A DNA stretch of 64,000 nucleotides from Nemania diffusa (taxonomy: Eukaryota > Ascomycota > Sordariomycetes > Xylariales > Xylariaceae): assembly GCA_038501195.1 (NCBI GenBank), contig JBBPUQ010000010.1, positions 2,912,001-2,976,000 on the forward strand, in the 5' to 3' direction. The notes beneath the pieces were generated by a model, which worked only from the letters and a program-made list of their open reading frames with translations, ran no database searches and was not told the origin of the DNA. Within the stretch, counting starts at the first letter, position 1. Each line of letters opens with the position of its first letter. Shown piece after piece: positions 13,801-29,900 of the stretch. The translations under genes and the position numbers were made by a program.

Positions 13801-16800
13801 ATTAGTTTTTTTATATTAAAAAGTTTAACTTTTAATAATTTATATATAGCTTTAAAGATTTATTGCTTTTTTGTACAAATAAAACTAGTACTGTTTAAAA
13901 TGTTATAATAAACTTAATAAAACTTTTTATTAAGTTTTTGTATATATATTGCTTATAAGTTTTAGTTTTTTTTAAAAATATTTTATATAAAGCACTATAT
14001 TTTAAGTTTTTTAAATTTTTTATAAGTTTGATTTAGTAATTGATTTTATATTTTCGAAATAATATTTAATTAAAAGTTTTTTTATTAAACATATTGAAAT
14101 ATTTGTAATATTTTGTAAATATTACTTATTTAGTTATTTTTTAGAAGTTTTTTTTTAAACTTTTTAATTTAAACTTTTTTTAAACAATTATTAAGTTTAT
14201 TTTGTATAAAAAAATCATTTTATATAATTTAATGTTTTTTTAGTATATTATTACTACAAAAGTTATAACATTTAGTATAAAAATACTAACAAGTTAGTAT
14301 TTATACTATTTTATAGCGTTTTTTCGCAGTTTATATTTGTTATAACAGTTTTTTAACTTAAGTTTTTTTTTTAATAAAGCTTTTTCAAATAGATCTTTTT
14401 AAAATAGTTTTGTTTTACTATTGTTTACTAGTAATATTTCTATTTTTTACAACTTATACTTTATTCGATTTTTTTTAAACAAATTAACAATATATTAAAA
14501 AAGTTTAAATATAATATAAATAAAACTAATTATAAAAAAGTATTTTTTTGTTTTTTTATCTAATTTTTTATATATAGTTTTTAATTAAAAAATTTGTTTT
14601 TTTATAACAAATAAGCTTTATAACTAAATAATATTTTATACTTTTTAAGTTATTTTAGTTTTAAGTAGTTTATTTTATTATATAGTATCGATTTAATAAC
14701 TTGAACTTTTTAATCTTTTTGTTTTATTTAATAATATATTTTTAATAAATTTTTTTTTTTCTATAATAAAAAATATTAGTTTTTACTTTTAACAGTTAAC
14801 TAATACGTTATAATATACGAAAAATTTTTATTTAATAATTATATTATATTTTATATTTAATACTATTATAAAAATATTTTAAATAGTATATATATTAATA
14901 TAAAAGTAAATATTTAATGCTTTAATAATTTTTTAGTTGCTATTACTATTATATTTTACAATAAAAATAAATTTAAAACTAAACAGTTTAAAAAAGTTTA
15001 AAAGTTATATTATTTTTTTAATAAATTAAATATTTATATATAAATATATTTTAGCTTTTGTATTAACTAAAGCAGAAATAAAAAATTTTAGTTTATTAAA
15101 TATTATCAAACAAACTATTAATAAAAGTTTTTTTTTAAAAATCTTTTTTAAAAAGTTAAATAAAACTTTTTTATATTAATTTAAGTTTAAAACTAACAGT
15201 ATAATAAACTTAGAAAAAAAAACTAGTTATTTTAAGCTTTTTTATTTTTTGAACTTTTTTTTTCTATATCAACTTTTTAGTTATTTTTGAAATAACTTAT
15301 TTTTTTTTTTATAATTGCTACAACTTAAATAGTATTTAAATGTTTATGTTTTTTATAGTATAAACAATTAATATTTCAGTAGTTAGTTTTATAACAAATA
15401 AAACAAAAACTTTTTTATACTAAAATTACTTTTTTTTTATATTGTAGTTTTATATAAAACTTATATTTATTTTTCAATTTTTTAAATATTAAAATAAAAA
15501 AATGTTGTTTAATAGTCAAAAATATAGCTTTATTAAATAGTAGCTTTACAAATAAATTTTATAAAAATAAGTTTTTTATAAGTAAATTTTTTAAAATGTT
15601 GCTTATACTATATTTTAATAGCTATTAATTAATTTTTTATAAAATAAAGTTATTAATAAAGTTTTTGTACTATTAATAGTTAACAACTTAAATATAAAAA
15701 TAATAAATATTAAAAGTAATTTTAGAACTATTTATATTAAATATTATAACTTTGTTTAATTGTTTTAATAGCTTATTATATAAATTTTGTTTATAGTTAG
15801 TTCAAAGTATACAAATTTAACTAGCTAGTTTAACAAATTTAAGTCAAAAATTTAAAAACGCTTTTAATTTTTTTATTTCGAACTTTTTATATTTAGTTCA
15901 AGCTTTTTTATATTTATAAAAGTTGCTGTATAACTTTAGTAAATGTTTTAAAACTTTTATAATAGTTATATATATAAAACTATTTTATTTTAAAACTTGT
16001 TTTACAAATAAAATAATTTTTAAAGTAGCTGATTTGTTTATATATTTTAAAATATAGTATATTTAGCTTTATTTATTTATAAAGTAGTTTATATTTGTTT
16101 AAAGTTTGTTTTTTATAAATAAATATTAGTAGTAAAATTTAACTGTAAATTTGTTGTTCGAAAAAACATTATTAATAAAAACAAAAAAGTTTGTTGTTTT
16201 TACACTTTGTTTTCTGCTGTTTAAAAACGTTGAACTTAATATTATACTTTTTTTGTAACTATTTTTTTAAATAGCATTTTTTAAAACAAATATATTACAA
16301 ATAAAACTTTTTAAAATAAATATATATAAAATAATAAACTTTTAAGTATTTGCTTCAAAGTTTAAATTGTTTTAAATAGTTTAGCTTTAAATAATCTTTT
16401 TAAATATAATAGTAAATAAAATATCTTTTGTTAAAATAAGTTAATTAAAAATAACTTTACTGTTAATATTATTTATATAAATATAACTTTTTTAAATAAA
16501 AAACTGCTAAATAAATATTTGTTAAATAAATTTTTGCTTAGTAATAACTTATATAGTAAATGTTTTTTTATATATTTTTATTAAAGCTTTTTAAAAAACT
16601 TTGTTGCAGTTTTATAGTTTTTTAATTTTTTTTTTGTATATTTTTAAAACTTATTTATTTTTAACTAGTTTTGTTTTAACTTTTTGCAAAAACTATTTAT
16701 TTTTTTATATAAAATCTTTTATAATATAGCAAATAATATATAAATAGTTCTAATTTTAATTGCTATTAAAAGTTATAATATATAGCTAGTTTATTACTTT

Positions 16801-17381
16801 ATAAAGTACTTAAGTTATAATAATACAAATATATACTTTGTTAAAAACAAGCTTAAGTTTAACTTTGTTTAACTTTTTTTAAATATTATAGTTAATAATA
16901 AACTTTTTGTTTTTAAATTTATATTTTGCTATATTAAATAAAAAAAATATTTTGTATATATAGCATTGTTTTTATTAATAAGCTAACTTACGTTTATTTT
17001 TTATTTAAAAAAAAATATTTTGTTAAATTTTGTTAACAGTTAAATAAAATATATAAAAGTTTCGTATTGTTTTGTTTTTTATATAGTTTTAATATTATTA
17101 GTAAGTACTTTTTTTAAAACTATTAAAATATTTTTTAATAAACTTTAATACAATTTTTTACAAAATAATATTATAAATTATAAACTTTTTAGCTAAAAAA
17201 TTTAAAGCTGTTTTTTTTATGTCGAAATAACTATTTTCGTTTTCGAAATAAAAATAAAAATCGCTTAGTACAAGCATCTTTTTTTTTTTTTTTTTTTAAG
17301 TACTAAAAAAACTTGCAGTACTATAGCTCGGCATTTTTTTTTTTTTGAAATATAAAGTTGATATAAAAAGTATAAAAAAAA

Positions 17382-17470
17382 TTCAGTATTAAATAAAAAA
17401 TTCAGTATTTAGTAGTAAATCAGTATTAAATATATTCAGTATTAAATCAGTATTAAATTAGTATTAAGTT
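17382..17470. repeat. Short tandem repeat of cagtattaaat-like units
   Basis: The motif cagtatta or its one-base variants recurs about six times over 90 bases, just upstream of repeat copy 2. Confidence 0.6.
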
Positions 17471-17518
17471 AAGCTTTTTAATATTAACTTATAACAAATA
17501 AATAAAACGAACTTAATA

Positions 17519-17820
17519 TTATAAAAGCTAAAAAAAAACAGTTAATATAGCACACATAAAAATACTATATATTCGGAAAAAAATACTAAGCTAAAAAAAA
17601 AAAGAAAAAAAAGATTAAATTTACAACAGCAAGCTTAATTATATATAAGTTTTTTTTTTTGTAATAAATACTTTTTCTATTGTTTCAGTATTGTTTGTTG
17701 TGTTTTTATTGTTTGCTTTTAGTACAATAAAGTAGATGTTTGCTACAGGGTATAATAAATGTTTTAGTATATTCTTTACACACTGTTCTTTTATACAGTA
17801 AATACAGTTCAGCTATAACT
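17519..17820 (+). repeat. 302-bp dispersed repeat, copy 2 (less degraded)
   Basis: Gapless partner of 10580-10881. It keeps more G and C, for example gctacaggg where copy 1 has actacaaag. Comparing the copies shows the direction and context of the base loss in this block: of six TpC sites here, five are TpT in copy 1, while only about a third of ApC and GpC sites are changed. Confidence 0.88.
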
Positions 17821-20800
17821 GCAGTAGTACAACTATAGTTTATAAAAAAATTAAATAAAAAAAAAACAATTAATAATATTAAACAACTTAGTATTAAAAA
17901 TAAACAAGCTATACAATATATTTAAAAAATACTTAAAAAAATATATAAACATAAAATAACTAATAAAATTATTACTTATTTTTTTTTTATATAAATATAT
18001 AAGTTTATATTATTAAACAAAACTATAAATATAATTATAAACAGCGTTTATAAAACAAAATATATAAAAAATATTTTAATTAATAAAAGCTAAAATAAAA
18101 CATTGTTTTAAAAATAAATAAACAATTATTTTAACTGTAAAATTTCTATACTTTATTTTATATTTAAAATAACAGTTAAGTTTTAAAATTTTTTTATTAA
18201 TATTAAAGCTACTATTAAAAGCTATTTTAAGCTTAAGCTTAATTTTAAGTTTAACTTTAACGCTAATAACTTTAATACTAATAACTTTAATGCTAATAGC
18301 AACACTAACAGTAATATCAACAGCAATATTAATAATATACTTAAAAATAAATCTAAGTCGTTTAAAAAACTAAACCAAATTAAAATTAAACTATTAAAAA
18401 GTTTATTTAATATATATATTAAATATATTAATTTATATAGTATATTATATTTAAAATTTAATTACAAGTTTACTAATGTTATTATAAAAAAACCTCGATT
18501 AAAACAACTGTATTTTTTAAAGCTAATTAATAATAATAACAATTTTAAATTAATACAAACTTTAATAAATAAAAAAACTATTAAGTAATATTTTTAACTT
18601 TTAATAATATAAATATATAAAATAGTTTACTAATTAATAAAGTTTAATAAATTAGTACTTTTAAACTATTTATAACTGTTTAATATTTAAACTATAGCTA
18701 TAATTTATATTTTTTTATTTATAAAAATAACAAATATAAAAGTTTAAAAAATAAAATAGTAAATAACGATTATAATAATTTATTAAACTTTTTATTAAGT
18801 TTTATTTTGTTAAGTTTTTTTTTATTAAATTTTTTTTTATTAAGTTTTTTTTTTATGTTAATAATAAATAACAGTATATTTATATTAAAACTAAAAGCTA
18901 TATTTAAATATTTAATTAATTTTTTAAATTTATATTAAAATAATATTATATAAATACAACTAGTAAATATTAAAAATTATAAAGCTAAAAAACTCAAGTT
19001 TTTAAAAAATAAAAAGCGTTTTTTAATTAATTTTTACTAAATATATTATTAAACTTAATGTTTTAATTAAAAACAATAGCTAAACAATAACTATATTTAA
19101 TTTGTTTTAGTATAATATAAAAAAAGTTGCTATATAATTAATAGTATATAAATTATATAAACTATATATTTTAGTTATATTTTTAAACTTTTTTTTAAGT
19201 TAAATATAGCTGTTTATAAAAATGTGTTTTTTTTATATTTAATTAACTAAAACTATTAAATTTTATTTAACTAAAACTATATATTATAAAAGCTCAAAAT
19301 TTAAAACTTTTTAAAAAATAATATAAAACTAAAAAGAAATTATTAAATATTTATTTAAAAAGTTATTTATGTTATAAACTAATTATAAAGTTTAATAATA
19401 AATATTAAAGCTTTAAATTTTTTAAACAGTTTATTTTTATAAAATATTAACAAAGTTATAATTATAACTTATTTAAAATAAAACAATATAAATAATTATA
19501 AAATTTATTTTTTATTGTTTATTAAATATATTATTGCTAAATTAATAAAATTACTATAGTATTTTAATTTAAAAATATAAAAAAAAAACAAAACAAACAA
19601 GCTAAAAATAAAATATTATATTAAATTAATAACTTTATTAAATGCAATATTAAATAGTTTTGTGCTATATATTAAAACTATATATAAAAAGCGCTTTAGT
19701 AATATATGCTTACTGTAAACTTTAAACTTATTAGAAAAAAATCAAAAAAAAACTTTAAAAAACATTTTAAAACTAATTAAACTAACTAAAAAACAAGCAT
19801 GTTGCTATATTATAGCTATTTATATATATAACATTTAATTAATTTTTAAAAAAAAGCTATATTAATTTATAGTTGTAAAAATTTAAACAAAAGTAATTAA
19901 AATAAACAAAAAATAAAACAACTATAAAGTAGCATTATTAAACTATTAAAAAAAAAGCAAAAATTAAAAAAAAAATTAAATAATATAAATAATAATATAT
20001 TTATAAATATAAATAACAAAAAATATATAAAATTAAAAAAAGTAAACAATATTAAAAAAACAAACATTTAAAATATATAAGTTAATATTAATAAAGCAGT
20101 AGATTTTTTTAAAAAATATAAAGTTTTTATAGTTATTTTTTACTATTTAAATATTATATATTAAAACATTTAATTAAATAAATTAGTTAAAACAAATATT
20201 AAATTTAATATATAGTTATACTTATATAATAAATTTATTAAATTTTAGAAAAAAAGTTTTAGCAGCATTTTATACAACAACTACTTTTAGTATTAGTAAC
20301 ACAAAACAAAACAAACTATATATAAACTATAAAAAAAAAAACATAAAATATATTATAAATATTTGTTATAATTTAATTATTAAAAAATAACACTTTATTT
20401 TTTTTTATTTATTAATATATAATTTATTTATAAATATATATATTAATTTATTTTATAAATTTATATAATATAATAATATTATTAAATAAATATATATTAA
20501 ATAAATTATAAACATTAGTTAATTATTTAATAGCAGCTTATTAATTTAAAGTAGTAATAAATAAACGTTTTAAAAAAATAGCTCTGTAATAAAATTAAGT
20601 TAAAAATAAACAATATAAAATAATGTTTTTAAAGCTACAAACTATAATATATACGTTTGTTTTTTTATTATTAACGCAGCAAAAAACAAACATAAATATA
20701 TATTTAAAGTTAATATTGCTTGCAGTAAATACACTTATTAAACATATAATATATTAATATAATAAAATAAATAAAAGCTAAAAATAAATATACTATATAT

Positions 20801-23800
20801 AGTTTAAATATTGCTATTATATATAAAAAAAAACAAAAAAACTTGAAAAAAAATCTTAGTATTAAATAACATAAATATAAGTTAGTAAAACTTTTATTTT
20901 ATTTAATATAAAAATAATAAAATAAAATATATTAAACTACTTTAGTAAAAATAATTTTTTATATTTATTCGAGTACTAAATATAATATTATTAAAACAAA
21001 CATATTATTAAAACAAAAAAATTAATTATATTTAAAACATATATAGCTAGTTTAAATGTAGCAAATAAATATAATAATTAAAAATAAACTATAATATATT
21101 AAAAAAAAAAGCGGAATTAATTAATTAATAATTAAAAAAAAGTTTAAATAAAACAAAAATTAAATATAAAAAAAACAAAACAAAAATAAAAATAAATTAT
21201 TAATTATAAATAAATATATTAAATTAAATAAATAATAGTTAAATTAAATATTTAGTTTGCTTTTGTTTATTATTAACAAATAAAAAATAAACAATTAAAA
21301 CTTTTTTAATATATTAGTTGTTTTATATTAATTGTTTAAATTATTTTTTAAATTAATTTTAATGTTACATTTTATACTATTTATATTTTTAATATTTTCT
21401 GCGTTATTTTTTAAGCTACTTATATTTTTAATATTATTTAAATCACTTTTTTTATTATTTAACTTAAGCTTTTAATTATTAAACACATTATAATAACAAA
21501 AACTTATATATTAAAAATATTTTCTAAATTAATAAATTTGTAGCTTTTTATATATAAATTTATAATTTAGTTATTGCTTTTAAATAGCTAGCAAAAAACA
21601 AAAAACATTATTAACTATTTTAGCTATATATTAAATTACTGTTTTTTATAATAAAAAATAAAAAATAATATTTAAATAAACAATGTTATAACAAAAAAAT
21701 AAACTAATAAACTTTTTATAAAGCTAATTTAATTAAATATTAAGTTTATTATAAAATATATTTAAATTAAAATTAGACTTTTAATAATTTTTAGCTTTTG
21801 TAAAAACAAATTGTTAATTATAAAAAGTAAAAAAAAAGCAGCTAAAAAAAACTGCTTGCTTTTAGTTACTTTTAATATTTATAATTAACTAAAATAATAA
21901 TACAAAATATTTAATTCAAGTTTAAGTTATATTAAAATTTAATTACTAGCGATTTTTATTTATAAATTTTAACAAATTATTAATATTAAATATAACGTTA
22001 AAATTAAATAATATTAAGTTATATAAATATATTAACTGTTAAATATTAATTAAAAAACATTAAATATATTTAAATAGTTTTTTATATTTATATATAGCAA
22101 TATTAACAAATAAAACATATAAAAATATAAATAGCTTATTAAACAACTAAAAAAACTATAACTATTTAAATATAGTTTTTGTACTAAATAACAACTTGTT
22201 AAAAAATATCGTAGTTTATATAAACTAAATTGTATTAATTGTAAACTTAGCTACTATATATATATATTACTAGCACTAATATATTAAAAAGCAGAAATTG
22301 CAACATTGTTTCAATTAAATAATTGTTAGTGTTATATAAGTATAAAGCTTTGATTGTTTTATAAACAGTTATAATAAAACACTAGTACAATTAATTAAAA
22401 AAAAAAAAAAAATAGTTTATAAAAAAGCTTACAAACTAATAAAAATTAAACCAATATAAAAGCTTTAATAAAAAAAAAGCTATTATAAAAGCTTAAAAAT
22501 TATAAGTTATATTAGAAATAAAAAAATATATACTAGCTAAATAAAAATTTTAAGCTATAGTAGTAAACAATAGTTTATTTATTTTTTTAACTACTTTTAG
22601 CTACATTATATTACTACAAAATATAATATAAAATTTTAAAAAAAAAAAAACACTTTATATTGCTTTAAGCTGCTTTTTATTAGTTAACACTTGCAGAAAA
22701 AAAAGCATTTATATATAGCTATAAATTAAATAAAGCTTATATATAAGTTTAAAAAAAATAAAAAAGCTAGGTTTAAGTTATATATATTGTTTAAATAAAT
22801 AAAAAATATACAACTTAGTCTTTTTTATGTTACTAAAAATTACAAAACAATTACTATTTATATACAATATATAAAAAAAAAAAACAAAGCTATAATATAT
22901 AGTTTTACTTTTTTATAAATATATACAGCTTAGTTAAAAGCAAATAAATAAGTTTACTTAAAAAAATAAAAAGTAAATTCAATTAGTAAAACAATAAAAT
23001 ATATATAAATATTTACTAAATAAATAAATTATAGTAAGTACTTATATATTAAAAAATATTTACTGTAGTAATATAATATAACTAAGCTTTAAAGAACTAA
23101 AGCATATATTACTTATTTATATTGTAAATATAAACAGTACTTAGTTTAAAATTTTACTTAAGTATTTGTTTATTATATAAATAGCTAATAAGAACTTTTT
23201 TACTTTTAATACAACTTATAATTTTTAAACTACTTAATAGCTTTTTATAAATATTTAAATATTTATTTATTTAAAAAAAATACTTAAACAAAAATAAACT
23301 TAAATAAGTTTTATAAAAAGCAGGTATAATAAAGTTACTTTATTTTTTTGTTTATTTAATAAACTTTTTACTTTTTAATTTATTTTTTTATTTTATTTTT
23401 TTTTTTATTTTTTACATTTTATTTTTTAAAAATTATTTAATATAAACACTTAAAAATTTTATAACATATTTATTTAATTTATATATACTAAAACTTTTTT
23501 TATTTTAATAGTTTTATTTTTATTTAAATATATATTTATTAATAAAATTAAATATTTTAATTTTATACTTTAAGTTTTTAACTTATATAAATATTAATTT
23601 GTATAATTTATTAACTGTTTTTATATATTAATTAGTAATTTTTTAAACAGTTTTAACATTTTAATAATAAATAAATAGTTTGAAATTTAATTTATATTAA
23701 TACTATTAGCTTTATAATAATTTAATATTAATAAAAAATATTTAATAATAACTATTATAACTTTAAACAAAAATTAATAAATAGTTTGCAAATTATTTAA

Positions 23801-23891
23801 TAATAAAAAAAAGTTTAATTAATATTTTTTAGTAATAAAAGCAAAGTTTAATAAAAATAAAAATAAAAACAACTTTATACTAAAAAATAAA

Positions 23892-23894
<3 letters not shown>

Positions 23895-23935
<41 letters not shown>
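23895..23935. repeat. Poly(A) tract, 41 nt
   Basis: Uninterrupted run of 41 A. It could be the tail of a degraded LINE-type retrotransposon inserted in + orientation, but no flanking coding homology or target-site duplication is recognisable. Confidence 0.85.
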
Positions 23936-23937
<2 letters not shown>

Positions 23938-26900
23938 GCTGCATTAACTATATAAATTAAACAAATTAAAAAATCGGGTATAAAAAACAACTTAATATAT
24001 TTTAATTTTAATTCTAAAAGTAAAAACAACAATTATTAACAACTATTTCTAATTATTAACTTTTATTAATATTTATTATATTTTGTAAATTTTGTTATAA
24101 AAGCTTAAGTTATAAATAATAGCTAGTAGTTTTTTAAAAGTTCAAAAAATAAATTTATTAATTAAAAAACTAAATTAATACTTTATAATATTATTTTTTA
24201 TTTTATACTTTTTATTAAACAATATTTTAATTTTAATAATATAAATAATTTTAACTATATTTAATATAACAAATATTAATTTTTTAATTATAAAAACTAA
24301 CTAGTAGCTATTATTAAGTTTGTTTATTTTCGAATAAATATTTCTATTAAAAATTTATTAAATTTAATTTAAATAAAAAACTTTTTTGTAAATAAATAAT
24401 ATTAACTATAAAATAGCTATAACTTGTTAATAATAATTACTTATTTTATTAAGTTTTTATAATTGTTTAAACAAAATAGCTTATATATTAATTTATTTAT
24501 ATATTATTTAATAAATAATAAAATAAATATAAAAATTATATAAACTATTAAAAAAACTAAAATTATTATAGCTAACTTTGTAATTTTATTAAGTAATTTT
24601 AAACTGTTTATATTTATAAATATTTTAACTTTAATAATTAAAAATACAATCGCTATATTTTTAACTAAAATAAAAAGTAAAATTTGCTATATTATATTTT
24701 TAATATATTTTACAAGCTATAACAAACATTAAAACTTAATAATTTTTAATTTATAATTTTTAACTATAATTATTTTTAATTTATATTTTATTAGCTATAT
24801 AATTTATATAAAAAATATTAAAATAAACTTTTTTTTTTTAATAAATAATGCTAGTTTTAATATTAATAAACTTTATTTTATATTAATATAGTTATTTTTT
24901 TAAATATTTAACTTTTTTTGTAGTTATATTATATTAAAAGCAGTATAAATTTTTTTACAAAAGTATAGCTTACAAAAATAATATATATTTTTTTTGTATT
25001 TTATTATAACAAAAACTATAAATATAGCATTTAATATTTTAATTTATAAAAATTATTAATAAAAAATTACAATAATTTAAAACTAAAGTTAATAAGTTAT
25101 AATATTATAAAATAGCTTTTATATTTAAAGTTATTTTTATTTATTTATTTATATTAAAATTAATATATATAAAATAAATATATTAAATATATTAAAATTT
25201 ACTAGTATATAAAATAGTTTAAACTTTATTAACTTTTTATAACAAAATTTTTAAAAAAATTAAACAAATATTATTATATTTAATTATAAAATAAAATTAA
25301 TAGTTCAATATAATCAACTAATTATTTAAACACTTTTTATTATTAATAAAATATATATTGTTTTATATTTTATAAATTAAAAAAAGTATTAAAAAACTAT
25401 ATAATATGTTTAAACAAAATAGCAAATTATTTAGTAATAGTTTTTAACAAACTAATTTCGATATAATTTAAACTATATTTTAATTATTTTTATATTTTAA
25501 ATTATATTAAAAAACTATTTTATAATATAGCTATAATTATTTTTTTTTTTTTTTTCACTTTTATAAAAAGCTACAAGTAGTAATTTAAATAATATATTTA
25601 AAAAAACAACAAAAAATATAAAGTAAATATAACAACTAAACAGTTATAATATTATAAATAAACAAATATTATAAAAAAAGTATTAATTTAGTTTAATTTA
25701 ATATATTTATAATAAATTTTTCTATTTTTTTTTTTAATAGATTTTTTTATATATTGTATTAATTAATTAACTAATTAAACTAATTTTTAATATTAAATTT
25801 TATTTATTATTTTATTTTTTAAAAATTTAAAACTAAAAAATTTCTAAAAGTTTTATTATAACTATAATTAAATTTTTAAAATATAATATATATATAGCAT
25901 ATATTTTATATTATTATTTTTATAAAAAATTAAATAAAATTTTATATTTTAATTATATAAAATATTTATATAATAAAAAATAATAATTTATGTTTTTATA
26001 TATTAATATATTATAAAGTTTAATAAATAAAATTAAATTAATATAGTTAAAACAATTTTATAAAATATATTAAATTAAAGCTTGCTAAATATTTTTTTTT
26101 TAAATTTTATAATTTTTAAACTATATATATATATTTTTAATACAATATTAAAAGTATTTATATTATTAAAAACTTTAAAATATAAAGTTTTTGCTTTATT
26201 TTTGTTTTATTTAAAAACTGCAACAAAAACTTTACTATTTATAAATAAGTTATTTTAATAATTATATTAGCTATTAATAGTGCTTTTTTATTTCTAGCTT
26301 TTTTTTTTTTAGCTTATTAAAAATAAATAAAAAAAACTATTAATATTGTTTTTAATACTTTTTTCGACTTAATATAATTAACTTTTTATTTTTTTTTTAA
26401 AAAAAATAAATATTGCAAAAAAGCTATAAATAGCTATTTAATTTTATATTTTTATTATTGTTTAATTTATATAAAAAGCAGCATTAGTAACTAATAACTA
26501 TAGTAAAACATTTAATTTTTACTAATAAAAACTTTTAAAAGTTTTAAATAAATAAACTTATATAAAAAATAACACATTTTTAAAAATAGCTATATTAATT
26601 AACACTTATAAAAAAAGTAATATTTATATATATTTATAAATTAAATAAAACTATTTTATTTAATTATTTTGAACTATATTTATTATTTATTTAAATATTA
26701 ATTTTTTAAATATTATTTTATTAATATATAGTTATTACATTTACAGTTATATTTATATTTTAATATATTAAATTTTCAAAAAAAGCTTTAAAAAAAAAAG
26801 AACTTTAACTTATATATTTTATTTAAAAAGTTTTTTTTATATATAGTTAATACTACAAATTTACATATATTTTTTTGCGATTTTTTCAGCTATATTTTAA

Positions 26901-29900
26901 TATTGTACTTATTAGCTATAAGTTAATTTATTTACTATAACAACTAAAAGTTAGCTATTATTTTTTTTAACTTTAAATTTAAGTTTAAAAAATATAACAT
27001 TATTTTTAAAGTAAATAAAAAATAGTTTATTTATGTTGTTTTAAATATTTTTTTTTTTAAATTTTTTTATTAAAAAAACTATAATTAACTTTTTTATAAA
27101 AAAAGTTTTTATTAAAACTAATTAATATATAAACAAAATTATTTAGTTAAAACATAATATTAACTTTTAAATTGTTTTTTTATTTAAATTTATTTGTTAA
27201 AACTTTATATTGTTTAATTTTTAATTTTTTAAGCTATTTATTAAACTTACTATAATTACTTAATATAACAACTACTAAAAGTTTTACAACTTTTAAATTT
27301 ATAGCAAAAAACAAGTTTATATAACTTATAATAAAATATATATTTTAAATGTTTATATTAGTTTAAAACTATTAACTGCTACAACTTTTACTTAGTTTTT
27401 TTTTTTATTTAATTTGTTAAACTTTTAATTAAAACTAACAAAATTTTATAATTTATTAAAATATAACTTTTTATGTTTAAACAACTAAGTAACAAAATAT
27501 ATTATATTTATAAAAAATATATTAGTAGTAGTTAACAAACTTTTATTTTATATAAAATATATAGCTTTATTTAAAAAAGCAATATTATTAGCATTAAAAA
27601 TATAAACTTTGTTATAAAAATAAAAAACACTTTTTTATATAATTTTTTTATTAAACTAAATAGCTTAGCTTTTTTATATATTTTTTTTAAGCAAAAAACT
27701 ATTTCAGTTTTTTAATTTAATAAACAAAAAGATTTATATAATATATATAAAAAAACTTTTTTAATAGTTTTTAATTTAAAACAATTAATTTTGTTCAAAA
27801 ACTTTTTTTTAAAACAAGTTATATTAAAAGCTTATATAATATATATTAGCTTTATATAGCTTGCTTTTATAAAACTTTTTTTATTTTGTTTTAATTTAAA
27901 AATAAATTTTTTTTTGTTTTATAGCTTTTTTATTTATAACTAGCAAAAAATAGAAATAAAAACAAAACATATTATTTAAGCTGTTATAAATATTATATTT
28001 ACTAATATTACTTTTTATTATAAAAACAAAACAAAATATATAAAATTTTTACTATATTTTAAATTAATATTTAAAAGTTTGACTTTATATATAACACTAT
28101 TTTTTATTTAATTAATAATAGCTAAACTAACATTGTTTTAATTTAAAACTTTAAATTTATTTTTTTAAAAAAAAAAACATATATAAAAAACATTTATTAT
28201 ATTAATGTTTTGTTTTTTTAAAACAACTAAAAAAAACAACTTTTAGAAATTATAACTTATATTAAAAACAAATAAAAAAAAAATATATACATGTTTATAA
28301 ACTCCATTTTTTTTTATATATTATATATATAAATATAAAAAATAATTATATATAATATATATAAATCTTTTTAATATTTACAAAATAATTTAATTATTAA
28401 CTAATTTATTAATTTTTTATGTTTTAATAATATAATAGTTATAAAAAATTTTAATATTATTTACTAGTTATAAACTTTTAAAAATTAAAAACTATTAAAA
28501 CTTTATTTTCAAACAAAAAATAGCTAACTTTATTACTATTAATAGCTTTTTTTAAACTATTATAAAAACTTTTATTTATAAACTTAGTTTTATTTTTAAC
28601 TTTGTTATAAATAATATAAAAAAAACAGCAATTTAAATAAATAACAAATTTTATATAAGTTTAAATTATTATATAATTCAAGTTGTAGTTTTTATTAAAA
28701 AAAAATAATATAACTTATTAAAAAAAAAAATACTCTTTTTTTATTTATATATATTAAACTTGTTAATAAAACAATAGTTTTATTATATATATATTTTTTC
28801 TAAAATTACTACAACAGTTTAAATTGATTTTTTTTGTAAATTTATATATAAAGTTTTATAAAAAATATATAAAATTGTATTAACTTTTATAAAGTTTAAC
28901 TATAATATTACTTTATAATAAAATGAAAATATAGCTGCTTTATATAATTATATTATAAAAAACCGTTTAGCAGGCTTAAATATTTTTAAAAATAAAAAAA
29001 ATTTCAAAAAAATAACTAAAAAAACAAAAAAAAACTATTAAACTAAAATTATTAAATCTACTAATAATATAGCTAAAGTTTTTACTATTACAAAATATAA
29101 AAAACTATTTAATAAATTAAAAGCTTTTTTAATAAAATATAATAATAAAATATATATATAAATTAAAATAAATTAAAACTTTAATATAATAGTTATTAAA
29201 TTAAGTTTAAAATTTTGTTTAAATATTAAAATATTTTTTTTAAATAACTAAAATATAAAAAGCTATTTTTAAAAATATATGTTATAAAAAAAAAAAAATT
29301 TTATTTAAAATTTAAATATTTTAATTATAACTAAATTAAATATTTATTAATATATTTTAATACTTTATAAATAATTAAAGCTTTAATATTAAGTTTATAA
29401 TTTTAATATATAAATATTTTTATATAAATATTTATATTTAATATAAAAATAATTAGTTAATAATTTATAAATATTATTATAATTTACTAAAAACTAAATA
29501 ATAAATATTTATTATTTATTATAAACTAAAATTAAACAAGTTAAAATATTATTAAATTAAAACTTTATAAAATAAAAAGTATATATAATATATTAAAAAA
29601 TATAACATAATATTATAAATTGCTAGCTAAAAAAATAGTTTGTTTTATTTTATTTTATAATATTTCGTTTTAAAAAACTATTAATTATAAAAATCTTTTT
29701 TTTATATTGCTGCTTATAATATTACTGCTTAAAATACTAATAACTAATATATTATTTTAATTAAATTTAATATTTAAAATTTTAATTAATTATTTAATAG
29801 TATTAATATAAATTTTTATTTATTATTTTTAGTTTTAAATTATATTAACTTTTTGTTTATTATTAGTTTATATATATAAATAAAACATTAATTATTTAAA

